A stretch of 64,000 nt of DNA, taken from Lineus longissimus. Lineage: Eukaryota > Nemertea > Pilidiophora > Heteronemertea > Lineidae. Below the pieces are notes generated by a model, which saw nothing but the letters and a program-made list of their open reading frames with translations, did no database searches and was not told the origin of the DNA. The position numbers and the translations under genes are program-made. Positions 34,305 to 44,329 of the stretch are shown here, piece after piece; positions within the stretch are counted from its first letter, which is position 1, and each line of letters starts with the position of its first letter. The stretch covers positions 17,716,039 to 17,780,038 of the forward strand of contig NC_088317.1 in assembly GCF_910592395.1 (NCBI RefSeq), given 5' to 3'.

Positions 34305-37300
34305 CTGAAACGGGAGGTGATTCGAACTCGAGAATCAACCATGCTGATCTAGTCCTGAGCAGACACCATGCAATGTTTCAGGATGGTTAATAAAAATTCT
34401 TTTCCTTGAGGGAAATCTGAACAGCCAACTTGAAACCCCTCGTTCAGCTTGTTCTAAGTTATGAGCAATTAACACCGCTCACACTTGAGGCAAACAAATC
34501 CTTCTTCAGGATTTGAAGCTTTGCCAATGCACGCTGCCGAAATATTGGCCCTGAGTTTGCAATCAGCGGACGTCCGAAAGATGCTGCACTGGAAACGCAT
34601 TTCGAACCTTGTTTATACTGCATGTACTTGTGTAGCAAGCTGCCTCTCTTGACAGACACCGTTTAAGACCACAACTTACCCCGACAAGGGGACGGCGTCG
34701 GTCGCCACTGCGCCCCATCAACACACTCTGTCTGCATCTCTGCATCCCCTGCTGGGAACTCGAACTCCTCACTGACGCAGGAATACAATATCACTGTCTT
34801 GTAGGCTGTCCCATAGGAGCTCATGTTTGTGTTCATTGGTTGTGGCGGGTCTGGACATACCAGTGCTATGATACGATAGAGTGGTAGTGGTAAGAGGCTG
34901 ATGAACATTCAGCCGATTGCGAAACTCGAATTTCTCGAAATTCTTACTGGCTATAGAGTTCATGGTGGTGTTTGTTGGCTGGAGTGAGTCCCTCTTTCCT
35001 TCGTGTAGCCTTCCATTCGACGATTCTGCGAACTGTTATGGGGGAAATGAAGCACTCGCAGATGAACCAACCAACATGATAATAATACCTCTTCCGATCT
35101 GAAAGTCGACGCAGTTCTCTCTGCAGACATACATTTACATTTGCTGATCATTGTATCTGGGAACATGTAGAAAATACTCACGGATGCAGTCATCCAGCTT
35201 GCTAATATTCCATCTTCCAATCTGCCAGTTGACGAAGTTCTCTCTGCAGGATATCCATTTACTGACTGCCCTGTCCGGGAACATGAAACCCTGGTTGCAG
35301 GTCCATATCACGGTCTCCTTGTAGCGATTTTTGGCAGAGTTTAGAGTTGCGTTACCAACTCTTGGGAAGAGTTCGCATTCAACAGCTAAAATCAAAAATG
35401 ATTCTACACTAGTAATCCCTAGTTACTGCATCCTGACTGTCGTGGTTTTTAATTTGTTCCCTTTAAAAGTACAATTCCGGTGAGATGAATCAACCTCGAT
35501 GGTCAAGATATACCGTAGTTAATCTACTCACTAATGCTAACCACGAGGAGTCATCCGATAGTCTTAACTGACATTTCTCCCTCTATGCATACGAGTTGAG
35601 TAGGGTAACTCTAAGACCAAATGGTTGAGTATGGAATGGAACGAGGCACAGGATTATTCTTAACCTGCTCTGACTGGTGAAGCTAAAGGATAGACTTATT
35701 CTGTAGCGGATATGCGTTGGTCAAATATTGGACTCGTACTCTTCACGATTCTGGTCACCACGTACGTAAAAGCCACAGCGCGACTCCAGATTATCTCTAC
35801 TTTATCCACGGACTAGATCGAAAGGACAGCTTCTTCAACCAGTAATGATCAGAGATTATTATAGACTACTCACGTTCACAATCATCGGGTACATCGATCC
35901 ATTCCATATCCGGGCTGCACCAGCTCACCTTGGAACTTGTATTATCATAGGCATAGTGATAGCCATGTTCACATTGATATCCGACCCATGCCGGATAGAC
36001 GTATGCACTAGAATTCGTTACAGCGTGCTTGACTTCTGGCAGACTAGGGCAACGTTTAGCTGAGAGAAAGAAAACGTATCGTATAATGTATGATTAGAGG
36101 GATATTGCCAAAAATCCTAAGCAAAAGAACTCCTAGGTCTGTCCTGGATATTCAAGGGAGAAAATATTCGTGGCTGCAATGTATTGGGACAGCCTAATGT
36201 TTTAAGGTTAAGGAATTATTGGTGAATAGATGGTGCATGAAGGAAGTTTGGCAGGAGACTCAGCTGCCAAATTGAATAAGACAACTTTTATGTGGATGGT
36301 AGTTCAAAGTTTGACCTTAAGCAACTTTAACGTAGATGACAGTCGAAACTTTCAGTCTTGAACAACGTGCTCGACTGTTGTCAACCTTAACAGTGATGGC
36401 AGTTCAAACGCTCAGCTTTGCGATCTTCACGTTTGACTATTGTCAACGTTTGCGTGGACGGAAGTTCAAAGTTTCAGTCTTGAACAATGTGTTCGACTAA
36501 AACCATATTGGCGATCGAAGTCTGCCAAGGTCGCTCCATCCTTACGATCTCAATTGAATTGAAACTTTGATGAGAAAGGTTCCGAGTTCACTTCTGTGAC
36601 TTGCAGGAACTAAAGTAGCTAGTAAGTAGTTTGGCATTAGAGCTATAATGTATATAAATGCATGGTGACGTGACGACGGCCAACACGACGTCATGTAAAC
36701 GTTGTTCCCAACCAAGTGTATGAATCTATAGTAAAACCATCAGCATCAACAACAGGCGTACCTTCACAAGGAGCGAGAGACCCCTTGCTCCATTTACCAG
36801 GATATTCACAGGTATATCTCATTGAAGGCTTCTTCGTTATATTTGGCCTCACCGCCTGCCAGGCCTTGGTCAAAGTTGTTTCATTCGATGCTGAAAGACA
36901 AAACACTTGACGTCATGTTGGTACTTTGTGTCAGGATCCTGGAAATCGTTCCAGACGGCGGTGTCAGAACATTACCTTCCCCTGGCCCTACTGTAGAGGA
37001 GAATGGATCTGGTGACTTAAGTGTTTTCATTCAAACACTCTTCAAATTTGTAAACTGTGCTTCCCTGCTCTTCTTGCTCAAAGGCTGTGGAGATAGCAAT
37101 ACCAATTGTGTCGATTTACTTACGTGGTTTCTTTGCCTTCCATTTCTTGTAACGCAGCCTGTAGTTGGGCATCTCGTAACCTAGCGCACACTTGAAGTTA
37201 ATGGTGAGTTCGATGTAAGGCTTGGCTGGATGAGGCTCAACGAACTGAGCTGTCGGCAGGGCTGGGCAGCGCTTGGCTGTTGGGAAACGATGACAGTGAT

Positions 37301-40300
37301 ATTGATGTTAGTCTTATTGGCGGATAAGTCGCAACAATTTGAGCTCTTTACATGGCCAGACAGCACTCGGCTGCCTGGAAAACAATGAAAATGATACTGA
37401 TGTAAGGCGTTGGCTGTTTTCATGGCTGAACAGCGCCTGGCTGGAGGGAAAATGATTATGATATGAATCTTTAGCGAATTGAGTGGGGCTTTAAGACAAA
37501 CCTACCCACATGCTGACACACAAAGCTTTTTTTCTCCGTGCAAGGTTTAGTGTTCCATTTCCATTTCATCAGGAGGAATCCCTTGATGAAGATGTCCTTG
37601 ACGAGACTGATGCAGGCCTCCTCGCCGTGAGCTGTCTCAGTGAGCAACTCATTCGGCAGCCAGTTACCATACTTAATCTCTTCCCCAGCGTATGTGAAGT
37701 CCACTCGGACTAAGTAATGAAAAAGTTGCAATTAGTTATTGAAAAATGTCTCCTTCCTTCCGAGGTCAGTTTTTCAGACGACAGTCTGGGCCAAGAAAGG
37801 CTGAACTTATCAGCAGCGCATCTCACGCCTAAATAAGAAGATTTAGTTTTGGCTGGTTTGACAATATTTTGAGTAAAATTATGTGTTAGAATATCTTCCC
37901 GTCCAAGGTGTTGTTCTTGTTAATGACGTAGAAGTTGTACTAGCAAGCTGACATTTTAGGTAACAAAGTTGACGTTCGTTAATGCCTTTTCCGTGATTCG
38001 TCGGGGACAAGTTGAATAAAAATGGCGGGGTGGAACTTCGACTTTATTCAGAATCATGTCAAAGAAAACATAATATATACTTCAGGATGACGACTAACTC
38101 ATGCACTCACCTCCGAATACCTCAGCTTCACATATTGTAAGTGTACCTCTTCCCTTCAAGATGACATAGACGTAGCTACCATCTTTCGGAGTGATGCACT
38201 TCAATGATGTCTTGCCCCTTGGCAGGGGATCAAGCTGGGTCATACACAGTCCCTCCGATACTAGCTTCGCCAGGTTTGGCAGAGCCCCGGATGTCGGTGG
38301 TTTGGTGTTTGACACGACAACATCAAAATTAGACAGACGCTCAGCTGAAAGAAGGAAGACATGTGATATTTTTAAAAGAACAGCTATATAAGAACGCTTT
38401 GATGGTGCAAGAAATCGATTCGAAACTGGAGAACCCACGATGAACATAACATATGATGGTAAGTCCTATTGACCCGCATCAACGAGCGAACTGGGTTTCA
38501 AAGGCTTCTTTGAATGAAGCCGGACCATCATTGGATGTTGAGAGGTATTTTCATGAATGTTGCCTCACAAGAACCAATCAAATCCAGCAAACAAGAAAGA
38601 ATCGGGTCAGATCATACCGAACCAAATGGAAACGGGATGCAACCCTGTCGCCCGGGGAAGTGGCAGACTCGAAAGCTTGGAAGAACTTGGCACCTACCGC
38701 AGCAGTCACCACGATTCTGCAAGTTGATCCCCGTCACCGAGTAGGCATTTGCAAGGTCAACAGCCCACCAAGCATTCGCCTCGAGCATGGTGTGTGTGCA
38801 AGAATTGTACTCAAACGTATCCTCGAAGTTCCCGTCAACTGCGTTCACTGCAAGGCCGATTTTCGGAGAGGTGCTGGATTGCCAGGCTGGTTTCTTCAAG
38901 GCGCGATTGACATCATGATATGCTCGGAATAAAATTAGAATAATGGAAATTTAACGGACAATTTGGGAGAGGGATTTAGGTGGCCAGGAGGATAACACTT
39001 CTGCTCACCACCATTCTGCGCCACTTGTAGCGTATTACTAAAGTAGATCTCCATAGATAACGCGCGAAAAGAATAGACCATCTATTAATCGAACAATTTG
39101 GTTTTAGAGAGATAAGATGAAAACGTGTTTTCCTAGTGAAGCAAAAATTCAGCTTACCAGCTTTCTTCCCCAGCGTCCAATGGTCCAAATAATCATAGCT
39201 GAGTGCTTTATCTATAAAGTCTTGTTCGTCTTGATTCTGTATTGAGAGGAGATCAGAGTTGTCCTTGCTCTTGCAGGCGTCTATAGCCTCTGCCTGGCTG
39301 ACTTTGTCGATGAAGAACATATAGCACATCCCAGTCTGGTTGCTGTAGGCCCAGTCCTTGGACCGACATGGGGTCGGCGAACGGGTGTAGCCTTCTGAAA
39401 TTGATATAAGTCTAGCCTCTGCCTCTGCAAGGAATACTCGTGAATGAAACGTTTGACAGATTCGCTACTTTAAGCCTATAGGCCTACTACATTTCCCGAA
39501 AAAATGGGACTGTACACCTAACAAGTCTAAAATGGGTGGGAATGTCAGTGGCTCGTCCTTGCTCGACTTTGTTCGATTCTGGCAGATTAAGTAGTTTTAG
39601 ATACTTTGGACTTTGACGTTTCTTGTAATTATGAAATATAACACTTTGTTCAAATAGTCCATTTTCTGCGTGATCACCAAATACAAGAGTGCTATTTTTT
39701 CGTAAACTTAAGTAAAGCTAGAAACAACTCACTGCCGTTAGGTTTAATGATTGATCACTGTTAGGTTTTGTATTATTGAGACATTTCTTTCTGTTAGGAA
39801 TATGAAATGAATGTGTAATGAGCATTTCATATCTCACCATTGACTGCCGCCCTGTGGGTAAAGATCCGGGGTGCGGTTGTAGTCGTGGCAACCGTGGTAG
39901 TAGTTGTTGTTGTTGTCGTTGGTGCGGTCCTCGTCCTTGTAGTTACTGCAGAGCATAGAAAGAGAAGAAGGACCTTAATCAACACCTTTTAATAAAATCA
40001 CTTGAAGAAAGAAGACAAAAATCTGTTGAAATAGTGCGTTTTCTGCGTGATCATCAAATATCAGAGTGCTATTTTTTCGTAAAATTAAGTAAAGCTAGAA
40101 ACAACTCACTGCCGTTAGGTTTAATGACTACTCACTGTTAGGTCGTCGTTGTAGTTGCTGTAGAGGATAAAATGGGGGGAGGGGGAGGGGGAGGGAGAGG
40201 GAGAGGGGAGAGTGAGGGTGAGGGTGAGGGGGAGGACGAGGAAGAGGAAGGTGTCAATAGACTTATTCTACTGTCGACTGGGCAGACTTGTGCCAGTGAC

Positions 40301-43300
40301 TTCATTTCTTCAGCAGTCAGACAGGCGTTATATATTCGTACGTGCGACATCCGTCCATCAAAAAATATCTTATCACCGGCCGTTAATCGGGCACCAATTA
40401 GTAGATCACCCGATGTTAATTTATCAATGTCCAACTTCTGTGCCGTGGGAATGACTTTGGGTTTATTGTTTGACACCAAAGTGACAAAGCCCGTACGATA
40501 ATCATACGACACGCCAACAAAAAACCAGCTGTCATGTCTGACGTATAAGTGTAACTTCTGGTTCTTTGTTCCAACTAGCCACACATGCAGCGCAATACCG
40601 CTGGCAAGCATGTTTTCGATGATCGGCATGCTACCGCCAGCACTACCAAGTGATGATGGGTTAACCATCGCAACAACCGAGAAGCTCCCTCGCAGATGAA
40701 GAAGACTGGAATTGGCCCTCAGATAGGAGCTAGAGGCTCTCTCGAACATGTAGCCTGATTCCGGGCCACACGGACCGTCGGCAAGGGTGACCTTCCCAAA
40801 AGCCGTGGTCCTTAAGGCTTCCTTGTGGTCATTGTAACCAAATGTGCAATTCAGTGGCCAGAATGCAATTGGGTCTGGTATTTGTGCTGAGAAAAAAGTT
40901 ACGAAGAGTAGACAATCTTCGATTGCCACGGCATCCAAAGGCCAGTGTGCTCTGGAGATGAGCGAGTGGCCAAATAATCAGTGAAGGGTTGATTGCAGCT
41001 GCAGGAGACCGCAGCTGAAAACACGACAGTCACCATGCATATGGCTGCAATTCATATGATATAGATCACACTACCTTCAGCGGTTTTTTCACACTTGCAC
41101 AGCGGATTTGTGGAATTATACTTAAGTGGGTAACTTCTTAGGAACGGCATTTAAAGAGTTAGTTACGTATACTCGAATAAAGATGTTGCATAGAACAGAT
41201 GGTCCATCCTGAACCTCATGGTCTACACCCCCTTGAAATGTACGGTTAGTGAATGAATAACAATCTAGAGTTAGCTTTAGGTGTGAGGAGGACAACAACT
41301 AACCGTCACCAGCTCTGTTGCAGGTTTTAATGTTGTTAACTGGTCGAGGACCAGGAGAATAGTTAATGAAGTAGTTACATGGCGAACCGTTGTCGTCAAT
41401 GCTCGTGTTTATGGAAAGGTTTGTGTATGAATACTGAATTATAGCTAGCGTGAAGAGAAAAGGTAATAATCATCTGACAGTGACACACCATACTTCAAGT
41501 TTTAAATGATGTCATCAATGGCCCTGGAGAATAGGTAATCAAGTGACAACATGGTGAGAGGGTGCTTCATTTTGTCAATATAAGCGGTTATGACATACAT
41601 GACATATTCCCTCATGATATATGCAGAAGAACGACATGGTTTAAACATTCCAGTAGGGCCGTTTACACGGGACGAAACCAATCTAGATCAATCCGGATCG
41701 GTCTAGATTGGTCTGCCCATTCTCCGAAGCAGCGATAACATGGCCAGCCTCACCACACTTCTATCGGTGTATTCCTGTTTCGCCTATTCCTGTTCCGCCT
41801 ATTCCTGTTTCGCCTATTCCTGTTTCGCCTAATTCCTGTTTCGCCTATTCAAATGTATTGCTAACCTCCCCACAGACGTAGAAATATGAACCGTCCCTTA
41901 CTGACCGACCAAACCCGAGGAGAGCCACATATGTACGCATTGAAACAATACGTCAATGGAGAGAGGGACATAATGAGTTACGTTGATGCCATCAGTTACC
42001 TTGTCTGACATAATATCATGATATGTATTTTCCACCTTGTTTGACTTTATATGTGCTGTACCTACATGTATATTATGACATGTGTTTTACAGCTGATTTT
42101 GATCAAATAATTATGAGAATGTACAATATTATGTATTTTTATCAAAAACTCATGAATTCAGTTTTCATAAAATAAACGACTGCTTTACTCTACTTAATCT
42201 ATTAGTTTTTACTGTGTGTCAGTATGGTCCTATGGTCCTATGGTCAAATAAGTCCCGGACTGTCCCCGCTTTCAAGGTGACTCTTTCAAAACGGTCATGG
42301 CATAACAAAGTTGATGGCATTTGATTAGTCAAATTGTCATCACATCGTTAACATCATCCAATTGTCCCCTCACATTTTCCCCATAAAATGGACATGCATC
42401 CCTAAGGTTCCCCGTGGGAGAGTCGATTTATTGTAGGGGTACTGGAAAGTAGGCGAAACAGGAATAGGCGAAACAGGAATAGGCGAAACAGGAATTTTGT
42501 AGGCGAAACAGGAATAGGCGAAACAGGAATAGGCGAAACAGGCATAAACCCATCACTGCGCCGGAGTATGTGGTCTGCCGTGTAAACGCGCACGAATGTG
42601 ATCTGGTCTGGTTGTCATTACGAGTCTTACGTCGTCATGACATCGTGAACGATGTGATCTGATGTGCTCTTGTGTGGTGTGGTTTGGTCAGGTCCCGTGT
42701 AAACGGCCCTAGTGGGAAGCATCTAGCCAAGTAGTATGAAAACAACCTACCTCTTGGTGAGCAACTGATCCTGAGTGACCTCATCTCCGCCGCGGTGAGG
42801 GCCGAATCAAAAAATCTCAGAGTCGACATAGCTCCATCAAAATAAGTATATGCCTTATAGGTTTTTTTTGTTGTTTTTTTTATAACCATCTCCGCACCAA
42901 TCAGCAAATCCCCCGGAGTGTAAGATATTAGGTTTTTGGCAGTCTTCATCTGTTTCATGTCGTTATCCTTAACGACGACCACAACTCCTGCTTTAGCATT
43001 GTAAGATACTCCAAGGAATGACCATGTGTTGGTTACGACTTTGGTATATGTGGTAATTGCTTTAAATGTGTTCGTATTTCTTATCGTGAAATATACCGAA
43101 GATCCTGGATACAACCAAAGTTTTGTGGCTCGGCTATCTCCCGGTACATCAAATCGAACAATGGGTACCCAGCCAACATAATTTGGTTTTAACATCAGCG
43201 TGAATGAGAAACTCTTAGGTGAATTCAGTTTATCATTCTTCGTAACTCGTAGGTGAGACCTCTTCGAATAGGTGAACAGCAGCGCCGTGTCTGGAACCCC

Positions 43301-43852
43301 ACATGGCCCCTCGGTTAACGTAACATTTGTCGGTGTAGTGGTGAAGACTCCTTTGTGGTCATTATGGCCGTAGGTCGAGTTGAACGGCCAAAAGGCAACT
43401 GGAGATGCAACTGAAAAAAAGGTATGGAATTCACTGAAAGAAATGAATGAAATGATAAGGACGGAAATAGTTTGTTTATGTCAAGGATATGTCAGACCAT
43501 GTGTCCGTCTGTTCGAAGTTCACGTGCAATTCCCGGAAGCTGATAACATTTTACCCCGCTGAAAAGCAGGGTGATGGGGGCTTAGTAGTCTGCCGAGGCT
43601 AACGAAATGAGCTCATATTGACGTCACCTCGCGCCCTCGACATACATTCCAGTCGTAATCAAATTTGGTCTACTGTCAAAGCACAGAGAAAGCAAATGCT
43701 ACGGACAAGTTATTTTGTTTGGGGAGTCTGATTAAAGCAATTTACTGTAGCGGTTATTTTAGTCGCCCATGTGCGCGGATCTGTAAGGCACACCTACCTG
43801 TAAAGCATGGCTGCAGCAGCATCGCTACAACAAGAGGAAACAATGCGGACAT
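34093..43852 (-). CDS. multidomain lectin-like type I membrane protein (LamG-LamG-CTLD/F-type lectin-CCP-TM)
   Basis: Fourteen exons (minus, 5' to 3'): 43852-43798, 43410-42751, 40886-40272, 39945-39838, 39394-39158, 38922-38698, 38344-38111, 37709-37506, 37276-37124, 36890-36762, 36059-35874, 35385-35182, 34865-34680, 34304-34093. They total 3408 nt, 1135 residues. Every internal exon is phase 1-1. Order: signal peptide (MSALFPLVVAMLLQPCF), two LamG-like (concanavalin-like) domains, Thr-rich linker, C-type lectin first half, F-type lectin (two exons), C-type lectin second half, four CCP/sushi modules, one TM helix (AMIIMIILVIIMVLM) and a basic tail ending FCHKKQH. By domain content it is a cell-surface carbohydrate/complement-type recognition protein; that role is inferred. 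It is paired head-to-head with a paralogue at 44330. Confidence 0.85.
34680..37276 (-). CDS. CCP/sushi module exons (four modules, five exons)
   Basis: Exons 37276-37124 and 36890-36762 together form one CCP split by an intron: RCPALP start, FKCALGYE, MRYTCEYPGKWSKG, LAPCE end. Exons 36059-35874 (RCPSLP ... YQCEHGYHY ... DDCE), 35385-35182 (VECELFP ... WTCNQGFMF ... DDCI) and 34865-34680 (LVCPDPP ... YSCVSEEFEF ... SPCR) each encode one whole module with the four-Cys sushi pattern and, mostly, a Trp before the last Cys. All are phase 1-1. CCP modules bind proteins or glycans in complement and adhesion proteins. Degenerate duplicate fragments of these exons lie in the introns (35090-35165; 37262-37470). 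Confidence 0.8.
36285..36505. repeat. degenerate ~60-bp tandem repeat in a CCP intron
   Basis: Three to four imperfect copies of a unit built on GTTCAAAGTTTCAGTCTTGA and TTTGACTATTGTCAACGTT. It lies wholly within the intron between the CCP exons ending 36762 and starting 36059. Confidence 0.6.
37506..39394 (-). CDS. C-type lectin domain with F-type lectin exons inside its intron
   Basis: Exon 39394-39158 encodes the first half of a C-type lectin fold (GMCYMFFIDKVSQAEAIDAC, LLSIQNQDEQDFI, HWTLGKKA). Exon 37709-37506 encodes the second half (VRVDFTYAGEEIKYGNWLP, EEACISL, WNTKPCTEKKSFVCQHV). Between them, two exons, 38922-38698 and 38344-38111, encode a complete F-type lectin (fucolectin/tachylectin-4-like): KPAWQSSTS, AVDGN, SCTHT, WWAVDL, INLQNRGDCC, then AERLSNFDVVV and CEAEVFG. 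All four exons are phase 1-1. Skipping the two F-type exons restores a contiguous C-type domain; including them inserts one lectin inside another. The canonical C-type Ca site is not obvious (no EPN/QPD; LPNE is present). Confidence 0.8.
40172..40255. repeat. purine-rich (GGGGGA/GAGGGT) low-complexity tract
   Basis: A G/A-rich tract on the plus strand. On the minus strand it reads as Ser/Pro codons just past the weak donor of the second LamG-like exon (GACA|GTAGAA at 40271). If that donor is not used, the exon would read through Ser/Pro and Thr codons to a TAA near 40139. Confidence 0.7.
40272..43410 (-). CDS. tandem LamG-like domain exons of the lectin gene
   Basis: Exon 43410-42751 (219 codons) encodes the first LamG-like domain: PVAFWPFNSTYGHNDHKG, GPCG, LRVTK, WSFLGVSYN, PGDLLIGAE, YFDGAMSTLRFFDSALTA. 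Exon 40886-40272 (204 codons) encodes a diverged second copy: PIAFWPLNCTFGYNDHKE, WFFVGVSYDYRTG, GDLLIGARLT, FFDGRMSHVRIYNACLTA. The layout is that of the Laminin_G_3/concanavalin-like family used in secreted and surface recognition proteins. The first copy is much closer to the plus-strand paralogue's domain (44684-45325) than to its own neighbour. The intron between the two is 1.9 kb and contains a 1.06-kb TIR element. Confidence 0.8.
41654..42711. mobile_element. 1.06-kb DNA transposon-like element with TIRs and subterminal arrays
   Basis: The outer ends are inverted: TAGGGCCGTTTACACGGGAC at 41654 and its complement ending at 42711. Inside, five ATTCCTGTTTCGCCT-type repeats lie at about 41772-41850, and about six inverted copies (AGGCGAAACAGGAAT) at 42446-42544. 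No transposase ORF is present. It lies in an intron of the minus-strand lectin gene. The TIR wording is like ends seen in several cut-and-paste families; the superfamily is not assigned. Confidence 0.8.
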
Positions 43853-44329
43853 GTTGACAATATGACGGTGTCCTCAAAACTGGCGAAATCGTTTCAAACG
43901 TGGCGATTAATATTTGTTCGGAAATTTGGAGCAGCAATGCCAGGCGAAGTTAAGGGTTGTCGAATGGATGGCCATCGGCCGGTGAGAGAGTTGTGAAATG
44001 TGGTCCTCAAATACATGTACTTGGTACAACTTTAAGTTGGCAATTCAGTGACATGCCTGCTTTATTATTAACACACGAATTGGCAAGTAAGCCTCAAGTT
44101 CGCTCAATCTCCTCCACAGTCAACCATAACTTCATTTCCAAATACTTCTGTTAATAATTAACCAGGCCTTATTTAAGCTATCAAGATCCAAAAAAAGTTC
44201 ATGTAGTACAAAATACATATGCGGACCACATTTCACCATTTCACCACTCACGATTAGTTAAACATTAATTTGACTTTCACCTCGATGCTGAATAATCGCC
44301 ACTTCTGAGGACACCTTCATACTATCAAG
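43853..44329. promoter_or_regulatory. bidirectional promoter region, imperfect palindrome
   Basis: The 477 bp between the divergent start codons are an inverted duplication. Upstream of the plus ATG, TAATCGCCACTTCTGAGGAC then ACCTTCATACTATCAAG matches the reverse complement upstream of the minus ATG (TTTTGAGGACACCGTCATAT then TGTCAAC). A second paired block is GTGAAATGTGGTCC (43996) and GGACCACATTTCAC (44224). The conserved blocks are likely the duplicated 5' UTR and core promoter. No TATA box is assigned. Confidence 0.65.

Noticed and set aside
34975-35105. Additional CCP exon on the minus strand
   Set aside because: Similarity to the neighbouring CCP exon is partial and the frame is broken; treated as a relic.
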